Assembly (NCBI GenBank): GCA_922989275.2
Contig: OV277869.1
Coordinates: forward strand, 44,686,189-44,750,188
From: Gari tellinella
Taxonomy: Eukaryota; Mollusca; Bivalvia; Cardiida; Psammobiidae
DNA length: 64,000 nt
Direction of reading: 5' to 3'
Shown here: positions 34,134 to 47,100 of the stretch, in pieces
Layout of the letters: each line of letters opens with the position of its first letter
Position numbering within the stretch: position 1 is the stretch's first letter
Notes under the pieces: model-generated
Seen by the model: the letters and a program-made list of their open reading frames with translations, nothing else
What the model was told of the DNA's origin: nothing
Databases searched by the model: none
Translations under genes and position numbers: made by a program

Positions 34134-34470
34134 TTAACCCACTACTCCATAAATACACCTTTTTACACCTCATATTATTCCTACACTTAGAAAAGTAGTT
34201 CCTATCTAGGGAAATACAAATATGAAACACGGAAGGCTATTTCCAGTATCTTTCTAGATAGCTTAAATCAGATTGAAATTTAAAGCAGAATGCTCCTTAG
34301 GGAGCATTCTGCTTTAATTTCAACCTGCTTTAAGTGGTTACCTGTTTTCAAGACTAGAAAGATATACAAAATATATCTTATGATACATATTCATTACTGT
34401 ATGAATTGGAACTATTTTCTTCAGTGGAGGAATGATTAAAGGCATAAAAAGGCCAATATTCATAGGTTAA
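34134..34470. mobile_element. T1 MITE, long variant
   Basis: TTAACCCACTACTCCATAAA end, core tip 'gctccttagggagc', and a second arm copy after the core, so both flanks resemble the 'left' arm ('cagtggaggaatgattaaag'). Confidence 0.85.
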
Positions 34471-34789
34471 ACCCTTCCCAATTGTCTTCGAATGTTCACT
34501 CAACACAGGTTAGGCTGCGTATATGAAAAGCTTCATAAAATAACTATATAATACATATATGAATACAGATAAATCACATACATTGTACATGAATAAAGGC
34601 AATCAATTTTCATCGCCAAAACCTTCCATAATAATGCTGATTTAAAATCTAAATGACAACACAATCAATTACATTCTACATGTTCTATTTTATAAATTTT
34701 GTATCAAGTATAAAGACAATCTTGTATTAAGTGACCACTCGACAGAAGACCCTAGACTACCCATGTGCAATATTTATTCACCGTAGTTG

Positions 34790-35115
34790 CATAACTCATT
34801 CTCCCTTTAGCTTTAAAATGGAAAATTCCAATTTCAAATAGTCTAATCGATTTTTGACTATTCAGGGTTGTTCTTAGAATTGATTTCAAACTGACAAACA
34901 GTGCATACCTCGATCAGAGGATTCCTTTAAGAGCCCTCTCATCTTGGTCTACATTGTCTTTATAAGGCAAGTGTATTTTCTTTGGTACAGTTATTGAAAA
35001 TGATGAGTATACTTGTCGCTAGGGTTTAATGAGTTAATACGGGAAACAATTAAAGCAGAAAGCTCCTATTAGAAGCTTTCTGCATCATTTCTTTACTGCA
35101 TTATGCAGTCTCTTG
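34790..35115. mobile_element. T3 MITE remnant and adjoining A'-like hairpin
   Basis: T3 words in inverse ('ttaaaatggaaaattccaat') and a worn core B at 34897-34965. Then 35047-35105 forms a hairpin, 'gcagaaagctcctattagaa' with mirror. Confidence 0.6.
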
Positions 35116-35150
35116 TCTTGAAGAGGTCTCAACAATCCAGTACCAAGTGG

Positions 35151-35381
35151 TTTACCCTTTACACCATAGCCTGTATCTAGTTTTGAAGACAGGTGACCAC
35201 TTAAAGCAGGTTGAAAGTAAAACAGAATGTGCCTTAAGGTACATTCTGCTTTACTTTCAGCCTGCTTTTACCTTCCATCTGCTAGAATATTGAAACTATT
35301 TCTTATTAAATTGGTACTATTTTCTTTAGTGGAGGAATAAATAAAATGAGCTAAAAGGTGCTTCTATGGGGAAAGGGTTAA
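35151..35381. mobile_element. T1 MITE
   Basis: 'tttaccctttacaccatagc' to 'ctatggggaaagggttaa'. Core tip 'gtgccttaaggtac'. Confidence 0.85.
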
Positions 35382-35664
35382 TTAATACCAGAATGTCAAA
35401 CCAGTTACCATTCAATAATAAGGCAGTGCAGCATTGCTAGACTTTTATTCTTTCCCTCAAACAATTTAAAGCTTTCCTAACTGAATGATTATTAAGCAAA
35501 CATTTGACCTAACAATGAAACAAAAAAAACAATGCTCTGCAAGAAGCATCAATTCTGATGAAATAAATTTCATAACACTTAAAATGCCAAAATGTACGGT
35601 CAAAATCTGTGTACAGCTGTTGCCCAATAGAAATACACCAGATACCTCAAAGACAAATTACTGC

Positions 35665-35915
35665 TTAACCCATTACCCCATAAATACGCCTTTTTACGCC
35701 TTTAATTTATATTACTCCTCTGAAAAAAGTAGTTCCACTTTAAACATTCATGAATATATTTCATAATTTTTTTTCTAAATTCAAGGATATTATAGCTTAA
35801 AGCAGGCTGAAAGTAAAGCAGAATGTGCCTTTAGGCACATTCTGCTTTACTTTCAACCTGCTTTAAGTGGTCACCTATCTCCAATAGAAGAAAGAGGCTA
35901 TGGGGGTAATGCATG
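35665..35915. mobile_element. T1 MITE
   Basis: TTAACCCATTACCCCATAAA start. The core is perfect with tip 'gtgcctttaggcac'. The right terminus is decayed. Confidence 0.85.
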
Positions 35916-36196
35916 ATATAAGTAGGAGCTTTTTGCATTGCTTTTATCCTGCATTATGCTGTATATTTTTGTACAAGACTCGACATTTTCTTTAGAGTTG
36001 ACACTATACAAAGAAATTATACATTGATTATATTTATTCTTCTTGACTGATCAACTGTCTGTAATTCAGACTTATCTAAATTTTAATACTTGAGTTTCTT
36101 TCAATCAACAACCATATCAAATTAATCTAAATAGTACAGTTAAACTCATCTATTACAACCACATTTTTTCTCCATTATAAGGCAGGTGGTTGTTAG

Positions 36197-36678
36197 TCTA
36201 TTACTCCATAAATACACCTTTTTTGTCACTTTAATTTATTCCTACACTGAATAAAATATTTCCTCCTTATACAGTCATGAATACTTACCACAAGAAATAT
36301 TTCTTCGCCATAGCAGATGGTAGCATAAAGCAGGCAGATGGTAAAGCAGAATGCACCTGAAGGCTTAATCTGCTTTACGTTCAACCCGCTTTTAGTGGTT
36401 ACATGTCTTTAAAACTAGAAACAGACTATGGGGTAATAGGTTGGAGCTTTCTTCTTTACTGTCATCCTGCTTTGACCCATTAGGTTGAAAGTTAAGCAGA
36501 ATATACCTTAAAGCACATTCTGCTTTATGTTCAGCCTGCTTTAAGCTACCATCTGCTAGGATGTAGAAAAAATATATATTTTGGTATAGGTTTATGACTG
36601 TATAAAGTGGAACTATTTTCTTTAGTGGAGGAATAAATCAAAGACATACAACAGCATATTTATTGGGGAATTGGTTAA
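36197..36678. mobile_element. Two adjacent T1 MITEs
   Basis: The first (36197-36442) starts 'tattactccataaatacacc' and has a diverged core. The second (36476-36678) starts within 'gacccattaggttgaaagtt' and ends 'gaattggttaa' at 36678. Just before them, 36134-36165 carries a P-like terminus ('acagttaaactcatctatta'). Confidence 0.75.
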
Positions 36679-36780
36679 CAAGATTAATGAGACTTTTATA
36701 GAGTGGTCATAATAGAAGAGTTTCACTGCCTGTGCATGCTAAAGAAATAAAGTGGGGGTTGTTGTTTTATTTAAATCAAC

Positions 36781-36980
36781 TACAGTTGAACTTAGATATC
36801 TTGAACTAGGTGTCGACCATACCTGTACCTGTAGCTCAAAGTTAAAACGTGGCTTAGCCACGTTTTAACTTCGAACTACGGGTATGTTCGACTTAACCAA
36901 ACATGAAAATATGTAGTTCATGTGTTAGAATATCGGTTATTTCGACTTAAGCGAGTTCGAGATAGCAAAGTTCGACTGTA
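36781..36980. mobile_element. P2 MITE, 200 bp
   Basis: TACAGTTGAACTTAGATATC at the left and GATAGCAAAGTTCGACTGTA at the right, with TA duplications. The central palindrome is 'gttaaaacgtggc/ttagccacgttttaac'. The ends resemble pogo/Tigger termini. Confidence 0.85.
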
Positions 36981-37183
36981 TTCACAAATATTTATCAATA
37001 AAAAACACTGGTGGTCTTGGTATGACATAATACTAAGTTGAAATATTTGGAATAGACAGGTTTCAATGCTGATTTGCGAAGATGATTTAACAATTTACAC
37101 TCGCAGACTGACTGTCTGCTCCAGAATACTGAATGCTTTTATCTACACTGATACAAATATGCTGTGACAATACACAAAATCGT

Positions 37184-37367
37184 CAGGGCTCAAGATAAGA
37201 GAGAGTAAACATAAAGACATTCATTAGTGTCAGCACCAAATCCTATGGTGTTACTACTCATTAGAACCGTCTCTTCGAGACGATTCTAACGAGTAGTGAC
37301 ACCATAGGGTTTAATGTAGAAATAACAGTTTTAGTTTTTGAAATTACTCCCCTTATCTGGAGCTCTG
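37184..37367. mobile_element. G MITE, inverse orientation
   Basis: 'cagggctcaagataagaga' to 'ttatctggagctctg'. Core tip 'gtctcttcgagacg'. Followed by a CT-rich tract at 37375-37425. Confidence 0.9.
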
Positions 37368-37544
37368 TATCATTTCTCTCTTTCTCTACTATCATTTCCT
37401 CTCTGTCTGTCTGTCTCTCTCTCAATGTATTTTGACAAACGATAAGGGGATAATGCCAGTCAATATTTTGCAGTAAGCAATTAGCAAGCCAAATTTCCCA
37501 CACAATACTAATACTACCTTTGTCAGTTCATCTCTTCTCCTTTA

Positions 37545-37649
37545 ATCCTTTAAACCATAGCCTGCTTCTAGTTTTGAAGACTGATGACCTATTAATCCTT
37601 TAAACCATAGCCTGCTTTTAGTTTTGAAGACTGGTGACCTATTAATCCT
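37545..37649 (+). repeat. 66-bp tandem duplication of a T1 terminus
   Basis: 'taatcctttaaaccatagcc' followed by 'ttttgaagactggtgaccta' occurs twice in tandem immediately left of a full T1. Confidence 0.85.
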
Positions 37650-38418
37650 TTAACCCTTTACCTGATAGCCTATTTCTAGTATTGAAGATAGGTGGTTACT
37701 TAAAGCAGGTTGAAAGTAAAGCAGAATGCGCCTTAGGCGCATTCTGCTTTACTGTCAGCCTGCTTTAAGCTTTCATGTGCTAGAATATAGAAATTATTGC
37801 CTATACTATATATTCATGACTTATTATATTGGAACTACTTTCTTCAGCGGAGGAATAAATCATATGCGCTAAAAGGCGTTTCTATTAGGGAAAGCGTTAA
37901 ACCATAGCCTGCTTTTAGTTTTGAAGACGGGTGACCTTTTAACCCTTTACCCTAAAGCTTGTTTCTAATTCTAAAGACAGATTACCATGTAAAGCAGCAG
38001 GTTAAAAATTAATCAGATTGTTCATTCTTCTTTAGTTTCAGCCTGCTTTAAGTTCGGTCTCAAAAGGTACTGGACATGTCTTTTATATTTCTTGTTCAGG
38101 ACTTCCTAGCTGGGGACTACTTTTTGTAGAATACCAATACTTAGAAGCGTAAAAAGTAGTATGTATGGGGGATAGGATTAACCCATTACTCCATAAGTAT
38201 GCCTTTTTACACCTTTAAATCATTATTCCACTGAGGAAAATAATTCCAATTTATACAGTTATGAGTATGATTAGAACTATTTTCTATATTCTAGCAAATG
38301 ATAGCTTAAAGCAGGATGAAAGTAAAGCAAAATGCACCTTAATGCGCATTATGCTTTATTTTCAATCTGCTTTAAGTGGTTTACATGTACTAGAAACAGG
38401 CTAGGGGTAAAGGGTTAA
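37650..38418. mobile_element. Three T1 MITEs head to tail
   Basis: Copies at 37650-37900, 37939-38181 and 38178-38418. The last two share one TTAA (38178-38181), so the third landed in the target site of the second, or the reverse. Core tips are 'gcgccttaggcgc', decayed, and 'gcaccttaatgcgc'. Confidence 0.85.
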
Positions 38419-38499
38419 ACAGAATGACACTGCAAGCAGCAGTGTTGAAGCAGGTGATAAATAGGGAGGAGAAGATGAAAATAACTCTGTAGTCTCAGA

Positions 38500-38605
38500 T
38501 ACATCCCTGAGTTGGGCCAGAAGACATTCTCAAACATTTGATTGGTCAGATTTGAGCCTAGACTCAAATCTGACCAACCAAATGCTTGAGAATGATCTCA
38601 GACTC
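38500..38605. repeat. TTTGATTGGTCAGATTTGAG hairpin, copy 1
   Basis: Palindrome 'tttgattggtcagatttgag' with mirror 'ctcaaatctgaccaaccaaa'. The same family occurs at 47490-47585. Confidence 0.85.
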
Positions 38606-38784
38606 AACTCAAAGGCTTAAAAACCTTGGACTAAATTTCCAAGGTAGTGAGATGGTAATTGTAGAAATTTTCACTGGGAAAATACAAAATATAATGCTGA
38701 TTTATATAGCAATACAAAAATTTCAAGAACATTAAAAAACCTTATCAGGACCACCAACAGAGCTTAACTATTTGGTGTTTTAGG

Positions 38785-38875
38785 CTAGTGACTACTTGAA
38801 GCAAGATAAAAGTAAAGCAGAAATGTCTTTCTGGACCTTTCTGCTTTACTTTCATTTTGCTTAAAGTTGTCACTC
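38785..38875. repeat. Stand-alone A'-type core
   Basis: 'aagcaagataaaagtaaagc' with mirror 'gctttactttcattttgctt', tip 'tctttctggacct'. Confidence 0.7.
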
Positions 38876-38909
38876 TGCCTTTAATACTATAGATTAATCT
38901 TGTTTTCAG

Positions 38910-39102
38910 CAGAGCACCAGATAAGGGTAGTTTTTTAAAAACTAAAATCTTTATTTCTGAATTAAACCCTATGGTGTCACTACTCATTTGAATCGTCTCT
39001 TCGAGACGATTCTAATGAGTAGTAACACCATAGGATTTGGTGCTAAAAAGAGTGAGAAAATGTTGGATTTGTTGAAATAACTACCTCTTATCTGGAGCCC
39101 TG
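38910..39102. mobile_element. G MITE
   Basis: CAGAGCACCAGATAAGGG to 'cttatctggagccctg'. One arm reads CATTTGAATCG against CATTAGAATCG in the other. It is followed at 39109-39135 by a lone P1 terminus ('aggagttttgctgta'). Confidence 0.9.
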
Positions 39103-39419
39103 TTTCAGTGGTCATAATTTAGGAGTTTTGCTGTATACATTTATCTACATAACCTATATACCTAGCATAAACAATTTAGACAAATAAATGATAATATTTA
39201 GGTAGGTGTGTTATTTTGTAGAACTTTTATCTCCCTTGATTGAAGAGAAGCTTCTAGAGTTGCTCCCCTTGATGAAGCAATAAGCTACAAGACAAGGATC
39301 TCTTATATTTGCGACATCTTAATGCAAAATATAAATAATTCAGAAAGCTTCTCAATGAGCTTTCTGCATTACGTTTGTTCTGCATTAAGATGCCATCACA
39401 ATGTTTTTTTAAAATACAG

Positions 39420-40182
39420 GTTTATCAACACCATGTACCTGTGTAAAATATACTATAGTGTAGACCCTGATGAGAAGGGTCCTATAGGAGCCCTCTCATC
39501 AGGGTTTGCACTATTTTCTAATCTAGACCAGTATTCCAAGTAGACTGGTTCATGTTTTGGTTATTTAAAAGATCCACAAGGGAACCTAATAAACAACAAG
39601 AGTTACATAGTGTTGAAAGATTTAACTGAACATTGTTGTCAGTATAATGCCCTATTGTTCAAAAGCACTAAAACTACAAATGAGCTTATAGCAGTATGCC
39701 ATCAGTATACTTCTACATTCCATTCGTCCATTTTTGACTATTAAGAGATGTGTTTTAAAATTTATTTCAAAAATGACAAACAGCCCAGACCCTGGTCATA
39801 GGGCTCTTTAAGGAGCCCTCTGATCAGGGTCTATACTGTTTGCAGAAGACTAGTGTTTTCTATACAGGTCCACTGTTTTTAAATGGCAAATATATTTGTC
39901 ACTAGCATTTCACTGAGTTAAGCAGCCATTTGAAACAAAATATTTTAAAACAGGTGTCAATTTGATTTTGCAACATATTGAAGAAAACAACCCTAAATAG
40001 TCATAAATGGACTTAATTTAAGTCTCTAATCAGGGTCTACACTGTCAATTAAGACAAGTATTTCATAAATTATCCGCAATTCAAAGTAGACCGGTTCATG
40101 TTTTGGTAACTAAATGGTAACTAAAAAGATCCACAAGGGAACCTTATTACCCACAAGAGTTACTTAGTGTTGAAAGAGTTAA
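39420..40182. mobile_element. T2, T3 and T2 remnants
   Basis: 39420-39626 is a T2 with core tip 'gtcctataggagcc'. 39690-39925 is a T3 remnant with core B (39775-39843). 40025-40182 is a T2 missing its left half but ending 'gtgttgaaagagttaa'. Confidence 0.75.
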
Positions 40183-40580
40183 AAGGCAGATGAAGCTCAT
40201 TTGTCTTCGACCATACAATATCCATAATTATGTCTGGTCAATTAATTTTGGCCGTAATTCTAAGCATCTTTGGCAAACCCATACAATAACAATTAAAGGT
40301 ATTAAAAAAAGCATCAGTTAATCTATGGCAAATACTTCCATGGAAACAAGCCTGTTGCCATGGAAACAAAATATATCACAGTCACTTATGAATACTACAA
40401 TATAAATATCTTTACAATCCACAACTCTCAACCTTTGATTTTTTTTCTTGTTTCAGGAATCACAGATCCCCGTTTAGTCAATGAAATCTTTGATTTTCTT
40501 TGAACCTTTGCCGTAGCAACATCTTTACAGAGTCATGCTTACCGACACAAACACAGTTTATGTGACTGTTAGCATACTTC

Positions 40581-40758
40581 CGAGCTCCAAACTAAGGCGA
40601 GTATTTCAAAACCTAAAATCCCAATGTTTCTATCCAATCCTATGTTGTGGCTACTCATTAGAGTTGTCGCTTAGCGACAACTCTAACGAGTAGTCACATC
40701 ATAGGATTTGGTGAAGGCATAAGTATAAAGGCTTTACTCCCTCTTATCTGAAGCTCTG
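40581..40758. mobile_element. G MITE, diverged subfamily
   Basis: 'gagctccaaactaaggcg' to 'cttatctgaagctctg'. The core tip is 'gttgtcgcttagcgacaac' in place of the usual ATCGTCTC. The difference is matched on both sides of the stem. Confidence 0.85.
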
Positions 40759-40966
40759 TTTTTGTAAGTCAACGCATGCTTTGGAGTCTTTTAAAAACAT
40801 TTCACAACACAGTTGTCGTAACTCCATGTTCTTTGTTTGCTATGTAAACGCTTTCCTCTACTATTATGCACGTTGATATGCAAAATGGCACCATTTGTAT
40901 GTGAAAAAAAAATAGCACATGTTTTGAGATTCTCCTCTTCATTCAACAGTCTGCCTCCGGGTCGTC

Positions 40967-41188
40967 TCATAATATTGTGAGTATTTTATGTGAAAAGTGT
41001 ATCAACAGCATGGAGAAGATCAAAATGTACGAGTGAGTATAAGACGCTGCCACGCCTGATGTTGTTATTTTGGGTGTCCGTGACAACGCGTATAGTAATG
41101 AGTGAGTTAACATGTTCGATGACACTGTAGGACTCCGAGAGTTTATTAGATACACTAGTCTCTCCGCTTCTTTAATGCAGGCATTTAC
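40967..41188 (-). CDS. RECK: RECK window exon 15, terminal exon with GPI signal
   Basis: 222 bp including TGA. VNACIKEAERLVYLINSRSP, TVSSNMLTHSLL, then a hydrophobic tail SYILIFSMLLIHF-SHKILTIL preceded by a small-residue stretch (TTSGVAAS) that could hold the GPI attachment site. Human EACNKEAEKIESLINSDSP is the counterpart. Acceptor 'tttatttttcag'. Confidence 0.95.
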   Translation of the reverse strand, partial: VNACIKEAERLVYLINSRSPTVSSNMLTHSLLYALSRTPKITTSGVAASYTHSYILIFSMLLIHFSHKILTIL

Positions 41189-44100
41189 CTGAAAAATAAA
41201 ATTATTCACATTAAGATGGGAAAAAAAAGGTCTTTGGAAATAGTATTTACAGCATACCGTAAAAATCGTAATACATGTAATTGCATATGGGACACCCTGT
41301 GAAACTGCTATAGTTATCATAAAATTCAAACAAATTGCTTTTATCACATAGCTATTTGTCCAAAAGGTGTAAACTGAATGGCAAAGAGTGTAGATCCTGA
41401 TCAGACTGCTCCTGAGGAAGCAGTCTGATCAGGGTCTACACTGTTTGATTTGGCTTGTCTTGCCAAGTACTTAGGGTCATTTCCATAACGGTAACCTGTC
41501 TTGACTAGAGCAATTAAACCCTAACCACAAATTAAGATCTTTATGGCAGGGGGCTGTTTAAAACAGGACAAATGCCAGGCATCAGAAAAAAGGGAGTACT
41601 CACTCATTTCAGCACCAAATCCCATGGCTTGACTACTCACTAGAACTGTATCCAAGAGACAATTCTAATAAGTAGCGACACCATAGGGTTTAATTCAGAA
41701 ATAAAGATTTTAGTTTTTGAAAAATTTCCCAATTTGGAGCTCTGCAAATGTAATGCAGATATCTTTATGAGCATTCTACATTACCTTTGCCTTGCTATAG
41801 GCAGTCAACTGTTTTCAAAGATAGCCATACATGTTCATCCAGTTGTGGCTTAATAGAATAATGTTTTCACTATTTTAGTGAAAACAAAAAATTCATATTT
41901 CATTATAATTTTATCTCCATCAGATTTTATAGTAATTATTTCATCCCTTTACCCTTAAACCTTTTTGTAGTCTAAAAGACAGGTGACCACTTAAAGCAGG
42001 TGGAAAGTAAAGTATAATGCACCACAGGGTGCATTTTGCTTTACTTTAATTCAGCCTGCTTTATGCTACCATCTGCTAGGATGTAAAATAATTTTCTTAT
42101 GGTGAATATGCATGTACAAATTGGAAACATTTTCTTTCTGAAAAAGCATATTTATAGGGTAATGGGTTTATCTACAGCAAAACCTCTCTATTATCCCTTT
42201 CCCCAATAGAAGCGCCTTTTAGCGCATTTAATTTATACATCCGCTGAAGAAAATAGTTTCAATTTAATCAGTTATGAATATATATTATAGGGAATATTTT
42301 CTATATTCTAGCACATGATAGCTTAAAGCAGGCTGAAAGTAAAGCAGAATGCGCCTTGGGGCGCATTCTGCTTTACTTTCAACCTGCTTTAAGAAGTCAC
42401 CTATCTTCAATACTAGAAATAGTCTATCAGGTAAAGGGTTATGACCACTAAAATGATGACAAGTTAAATTGCATAAAAGAAAAGGTGTCAACTTAAAGCA
42501 AGAGGACAGTAAAATAGAGAGCTCCTTTAACCCTTTACCTCATAGCCTGTTTCTAGTTTTGAAGAAAGGTGATCACTTAAAGCAGGTTGAAAGTAAAGCA
42601 GAATGTGCCATAAGGCACATTCTGCTTTACTTTCAGCCTGCTTTAAGCTAAAATCTGCTAGGCTATATAAAATATTTGTAATGGTAATTGTTCATGAGGG
42701 TTTAAACTGGAACTACTTTTCTTCAGCGGAGTAATAAATTGAATACGCTAAAAGTCGCTTCCATGGGGGAAAGGGTTAAGAACGTCTGTTTTACTGTCAT
42801 CTTGCTTTAAGCAGTCACCCGCCATTACAACAATTTAGTAATAGTAATAGAGAAGGTTTACTGTATATGGAGCACATGTGCAGGGTATGCTACTTACTTG
42901 TAAAGCTGTTGGAGACTGCCTAATGGGAGCTACCAGCACAACAATATCGTTATCAATACCCAGGTAGCCAAACACATCACACTCTGTCACAGATATCATC
43001 ATAGACAAGGTCTCCAGGATCTTGCCCAGGACAATAGGCTCTTGTCTCACAGCGAATGAAACCATGTTAATAAGAGACGGGCTTGTCAGGATACGTAACT
43101 CAGCCCCTGGAAAGACACAATGGTTGTTGTGTAAGTTATAGTTTAAAAAACATTTCCTGACCTACTTTTGGTGACAACACCTAGTCAGGCAGTTCCCACA
43201 CAAAAATCATGCCTTTTGTTCATACCTACACTACTTTGAATCATTGAAGCTTCTCATGTGAGGCCTGACTGTCACAATGGTTCAATGAGTTAAGATTTAG
43301 AATTTTAAATACAGTTACAACTCAGATACAAGTGTCTAATCAGGATCAAAACTGTTTGCAGAGGTTATCTCGGTTTCATCCCTAGCATGTGAAGAGTTAA
43401 TGAAATATACAGACTGCCAATAAATTATAGCTACATGTATTAAAAAAACTAGTTTCAACATTTAATCCTATGGTATCACTACTCATTAAAATCGTCTCAA
43501 AGAGACGATTCTTATAATAAGTTACACCATAGGATGCAGTGCTGAAATGATTGAGAACATGTTGGATTTATTCAGTTCACCCACTCTTATCTGGAGCCTT
43601 GCTAGATATATAAGGTATGTTCTTACCACAGACAGGACAGCAGCCCCAGGGTGGGACAATGCCCACACAACCCTTCGGAGACACAGGTCTACAAGTCACG
43701 TCTTCACAATGTGTCCCAGCCCCATCTTTTAGTTCTGAAATATATAAACATGGTATAAATATTGAGTTCCTAATTCCACCATGGCGAAAAGTATTCTCAT
43801 TATATACAAATAGTGTACCTGTGAAGAGTAGTCCTATGCAACCCTGATCAGAGGTCTCCTAAAGCAGCCCTTTGATTATATGGTCTGCACTGTTTGTCAT
43901 TTTGTAATTTACATGTATTATAAAAGTTCCAACCCATAGTAGACTTTATTATTCAGACTGAATTGGAAATAGGATTTTTTGTCCATTCAAAGTTTCAAGG
44001 GTGCATATTTCAACACTAAGTAACTCTTGTGGGCTATAAACATCCCTTGTGGATCATTTAATTTACCAAAACATAAACTAATCCACTTGGAACTCTGTGT

Positions 44101-47100
44101 AGTTGAATAAATGGTTCCCTAAATTAGCAAACTGTGTAGACCCTGATCAGAGGGCTCCTATAGGAGCCCTCTGATCTGGGTCTACACTGTTTGCAAATGT
44201 AATGAGTATATTCTAAACAGGTCCATAGTGTTGAAAGAGTTCAAGGTGAAATGAGGATTTTAGAGTTTGAAGCTCTGCTTACCTCCTAGCCGGCCAAATG
44301 TTTTGCATGGTCCCTTATAGTCCACTGTTGTCCTCCCCGCGAGAGCTGCACATTCACTGGTATACGTCTCTCCATTGTGTCCACATACTTTACCCTCTGT
44401 CTGGCAATCAGTAACCTATACACAAGTAAAATGGAAAGTTTGATTTGGTTTGGTTTAATGGTTTGATTGTTACCTCAACTCTTGTGGGTTATAAGGTGCC
44501 CTTGTAGGTTATTTCAGATACCAAAACATGAACTAATTTACTTGGAATTTTGGGTAGTTTAATAAATACTGGTCTAAAGTAGCAAACACTGCCAAACAGT
44601 ATAGGAGCCCTCTGATCTGGGTCTACACTGTTTGCAAATGTAACTACATGCAGTATATTTCAAACAGGTCTATGGTGTTGAAAGAGTTAACATCCATTTC
44701 TGCAATCAAAGGGCTTCTTGGACACCTCAGAGAGAGGAAGGAACGGATACAGGAAACCCAGATGTCATTCCCTACTCTTATTATCGACAAAGTTCTTTGT
44801 TTCTTTTGGATGCCCAGTGTAAAGAACTGATGGCTAACTCTGATAAACAGATATGTTTGCACCCCCCCCCCCCCCTCAATTTTGCGTGTCAAAGGTGAAG
44901 CATCCCCCAATTTTGTATGTCAAAGGTGAAAGGTGAAGCATCCCCCTGTTTTGTACGTGAAAGGCGAAGCATCCCACCCCCACCCCCCCTCCCAGTGTAA
45001 AGAAGCCTCCCCCAGTTTTGTGATTCAAATGTGAAAGGTGATGCATCATCAAGTTTTGTATGTCAAAGGTGCAAGGTGAAGATTACCTGACAGTGTCCTT
45101 GGTATGCCAGAGTGAGTCCCTTGGCCAGCAGCTTACAGCTGTTATCATGCTCCACCCATTTAGTGTCACACACAGCTTCATGGTGGTGGTCACTGCAGTC
45201 ATGTACATCCACTGAAATACATACAAAACAACCTGTATACATTCTCAACATTCTCAATCTCCTCATATAACTCTACCCACTACAAAACATTATAACAGGG
45301 CTCCAGATAAGGGGAGTATTTCAAAAACTAAAATCTTTATTTCTGCTTTAAACCCTATGGTGTCACTACTCATTAGAATCGTCTCAAAGAGACGATTCTA
45401 ATGAGTAGTAATACCATAGGATTTGGTGCTGAAATGAGTGAGAAAATGTTGGAATTGTTCAGTTTACTCCCTCTTATCTGTAGCCCTATATAACATACAT
45501 GTATCAACTATTTGACTGGCTAACAAAACAATGAGCAACCTTCCGCATTGTAAAGATTGCAATCTACATGTATGTCAAATTGATCCTATAAGAAACATAA
45601 TGCAGACCCCGATCAGACAGCTCCTTCAGGATTTGTCAGATCTAGATCTACACTTTTTATGAAAAGTGTCAATACATGTATTCCCTAATAACAGGGTTAA
45701 ACACTGTGGCTTGTTTTAAAGCGACTCGCAACCAGATGGTGCATTAAAAATAGTAATTTGTAAATATGTGTCAAACGCTTATATAAATGGTAAAGAATTA
45801 GTTTAGGATAAGAAATTCTGTTTAAAAAAATGTATTTCAATAAAAAAAAATATTGGTCTCTGGTGGGATTCGAACCCGGGGCCCGGCATTGGCGGACAGA
45901 AGGCAAAATAGGGGAAACCGCTTAGACCAATGGACCACGGAACTATCCGTTTATCTCGGATCGATTTAACGTATTTCAATGTGTAGCGATCGAAAGTGCA
46001 TACAACTTCGTAATTCGGCTCGTGTTTATGTCTGAGCCCGTGTAGAGAAGCAACAACAACAACTATACCGTTAGCTAACGCTATAGAAAAACGATGGAAA
46101 ATATCTAAGAATCTAAGATTCGGTGACGATTCTTGAGACTTTTTTTGGACTGATCATATTTTTTTAATGTCAGAAGCCAAATAATGCCACAAATTTGCTT
46201 TTATTTGAGTATTTTATTTTATTTTGACAAGTACACCATCCGGTTGCGAGTCCCTTTAAGCTCTTTTTAACACTTTGGACCTGTTTAAAATATACTCATT
46301 ACATTTGCAAACTGTGTAGACCCAGATCAGATGGCTACTATAGGAGCCCATTGATCAAGGTTTACACTGTTTGCTAATTTATAGTATTTATTTAACTACC
46401 CAGAATTCCAAGTAGACTGGTTAAGTTTTGGTAATTAAAATGATCCAAAAGGGAACTAAATAACCCACAAAAGTTACTTAGTGTTGAAAGAGTTGAACAG
46501 TAACAATGATCACAAATTCATGAATAGCGCAGAAATAAAGATTTTAGTTTTTGAAATACTCCCGTTATCTGGAGCTCTGGGAATTCCGGTACTTACCACA
46601 TTTGTACTGTAAACATCGATACCGCTTCTCTCCCAGACACACTTGCCTGTGCACAATACATCTATTGAAAAAATAAATAAATACCCCATTAAACAAATCT
46701 GACTAGACAATGGAATACAGACAAACTCGTGTAAAGCTACAACTCAAACGAGTATAAATAACCCGTTTTTAATATAGATGACAGCTTAATGAAGGACAAA
46801 AGTATAGCAGAAAGCTCCTAAAGGAGCTTTCTGGTTTACTTCTGTCCTTCATTACACTAGTTGTATCCATAGCTGCTTTACAGAATGGCTGTTTAAGCAA
46901 AGCTCCAGATATGGGAGGTAATTAAAAAAAATCTTTATTTGTGCATTAAACCCTATAGTGTCACCACTTATTAGAATCGTCTCGAAGAGACAGTTCTAAT
47001 GAGTAGTGACACCATAGGATTTGGTGTTGAAATAAGTGAGAAAATGTTGTATTTGTTCTGCTTTACAGAATGTCTGTTTCGGACAAGTATGGTTGTTACA

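Larger units (their letters stand above)
42173..42865. mobile_element. P1 MITE carrying two nested T1 copies
   Basis: Ends TACAGCAAAACCTCTCTA and 'agagaaggtttactgta'. One T1 interrupts its left terminus at TTAT, another the tip of its core at TTAA. Without them the P1 would be about 190 bp. Confidence 0.85.

Noticed and set aside
44644..44910. Open frames near the repeated CATCCCCC region, as a possible extra RECK exon
   Set aside because: Exons 11 and 12 join in phase without it, and the sequence is tandem repeat and T2 remnant.
45855..45945. Functional tRNA gene
   Set aside because: B box and A-box-like motifs are present, but no 7-bp acceptor stem can be formed with the expected 5' strand.
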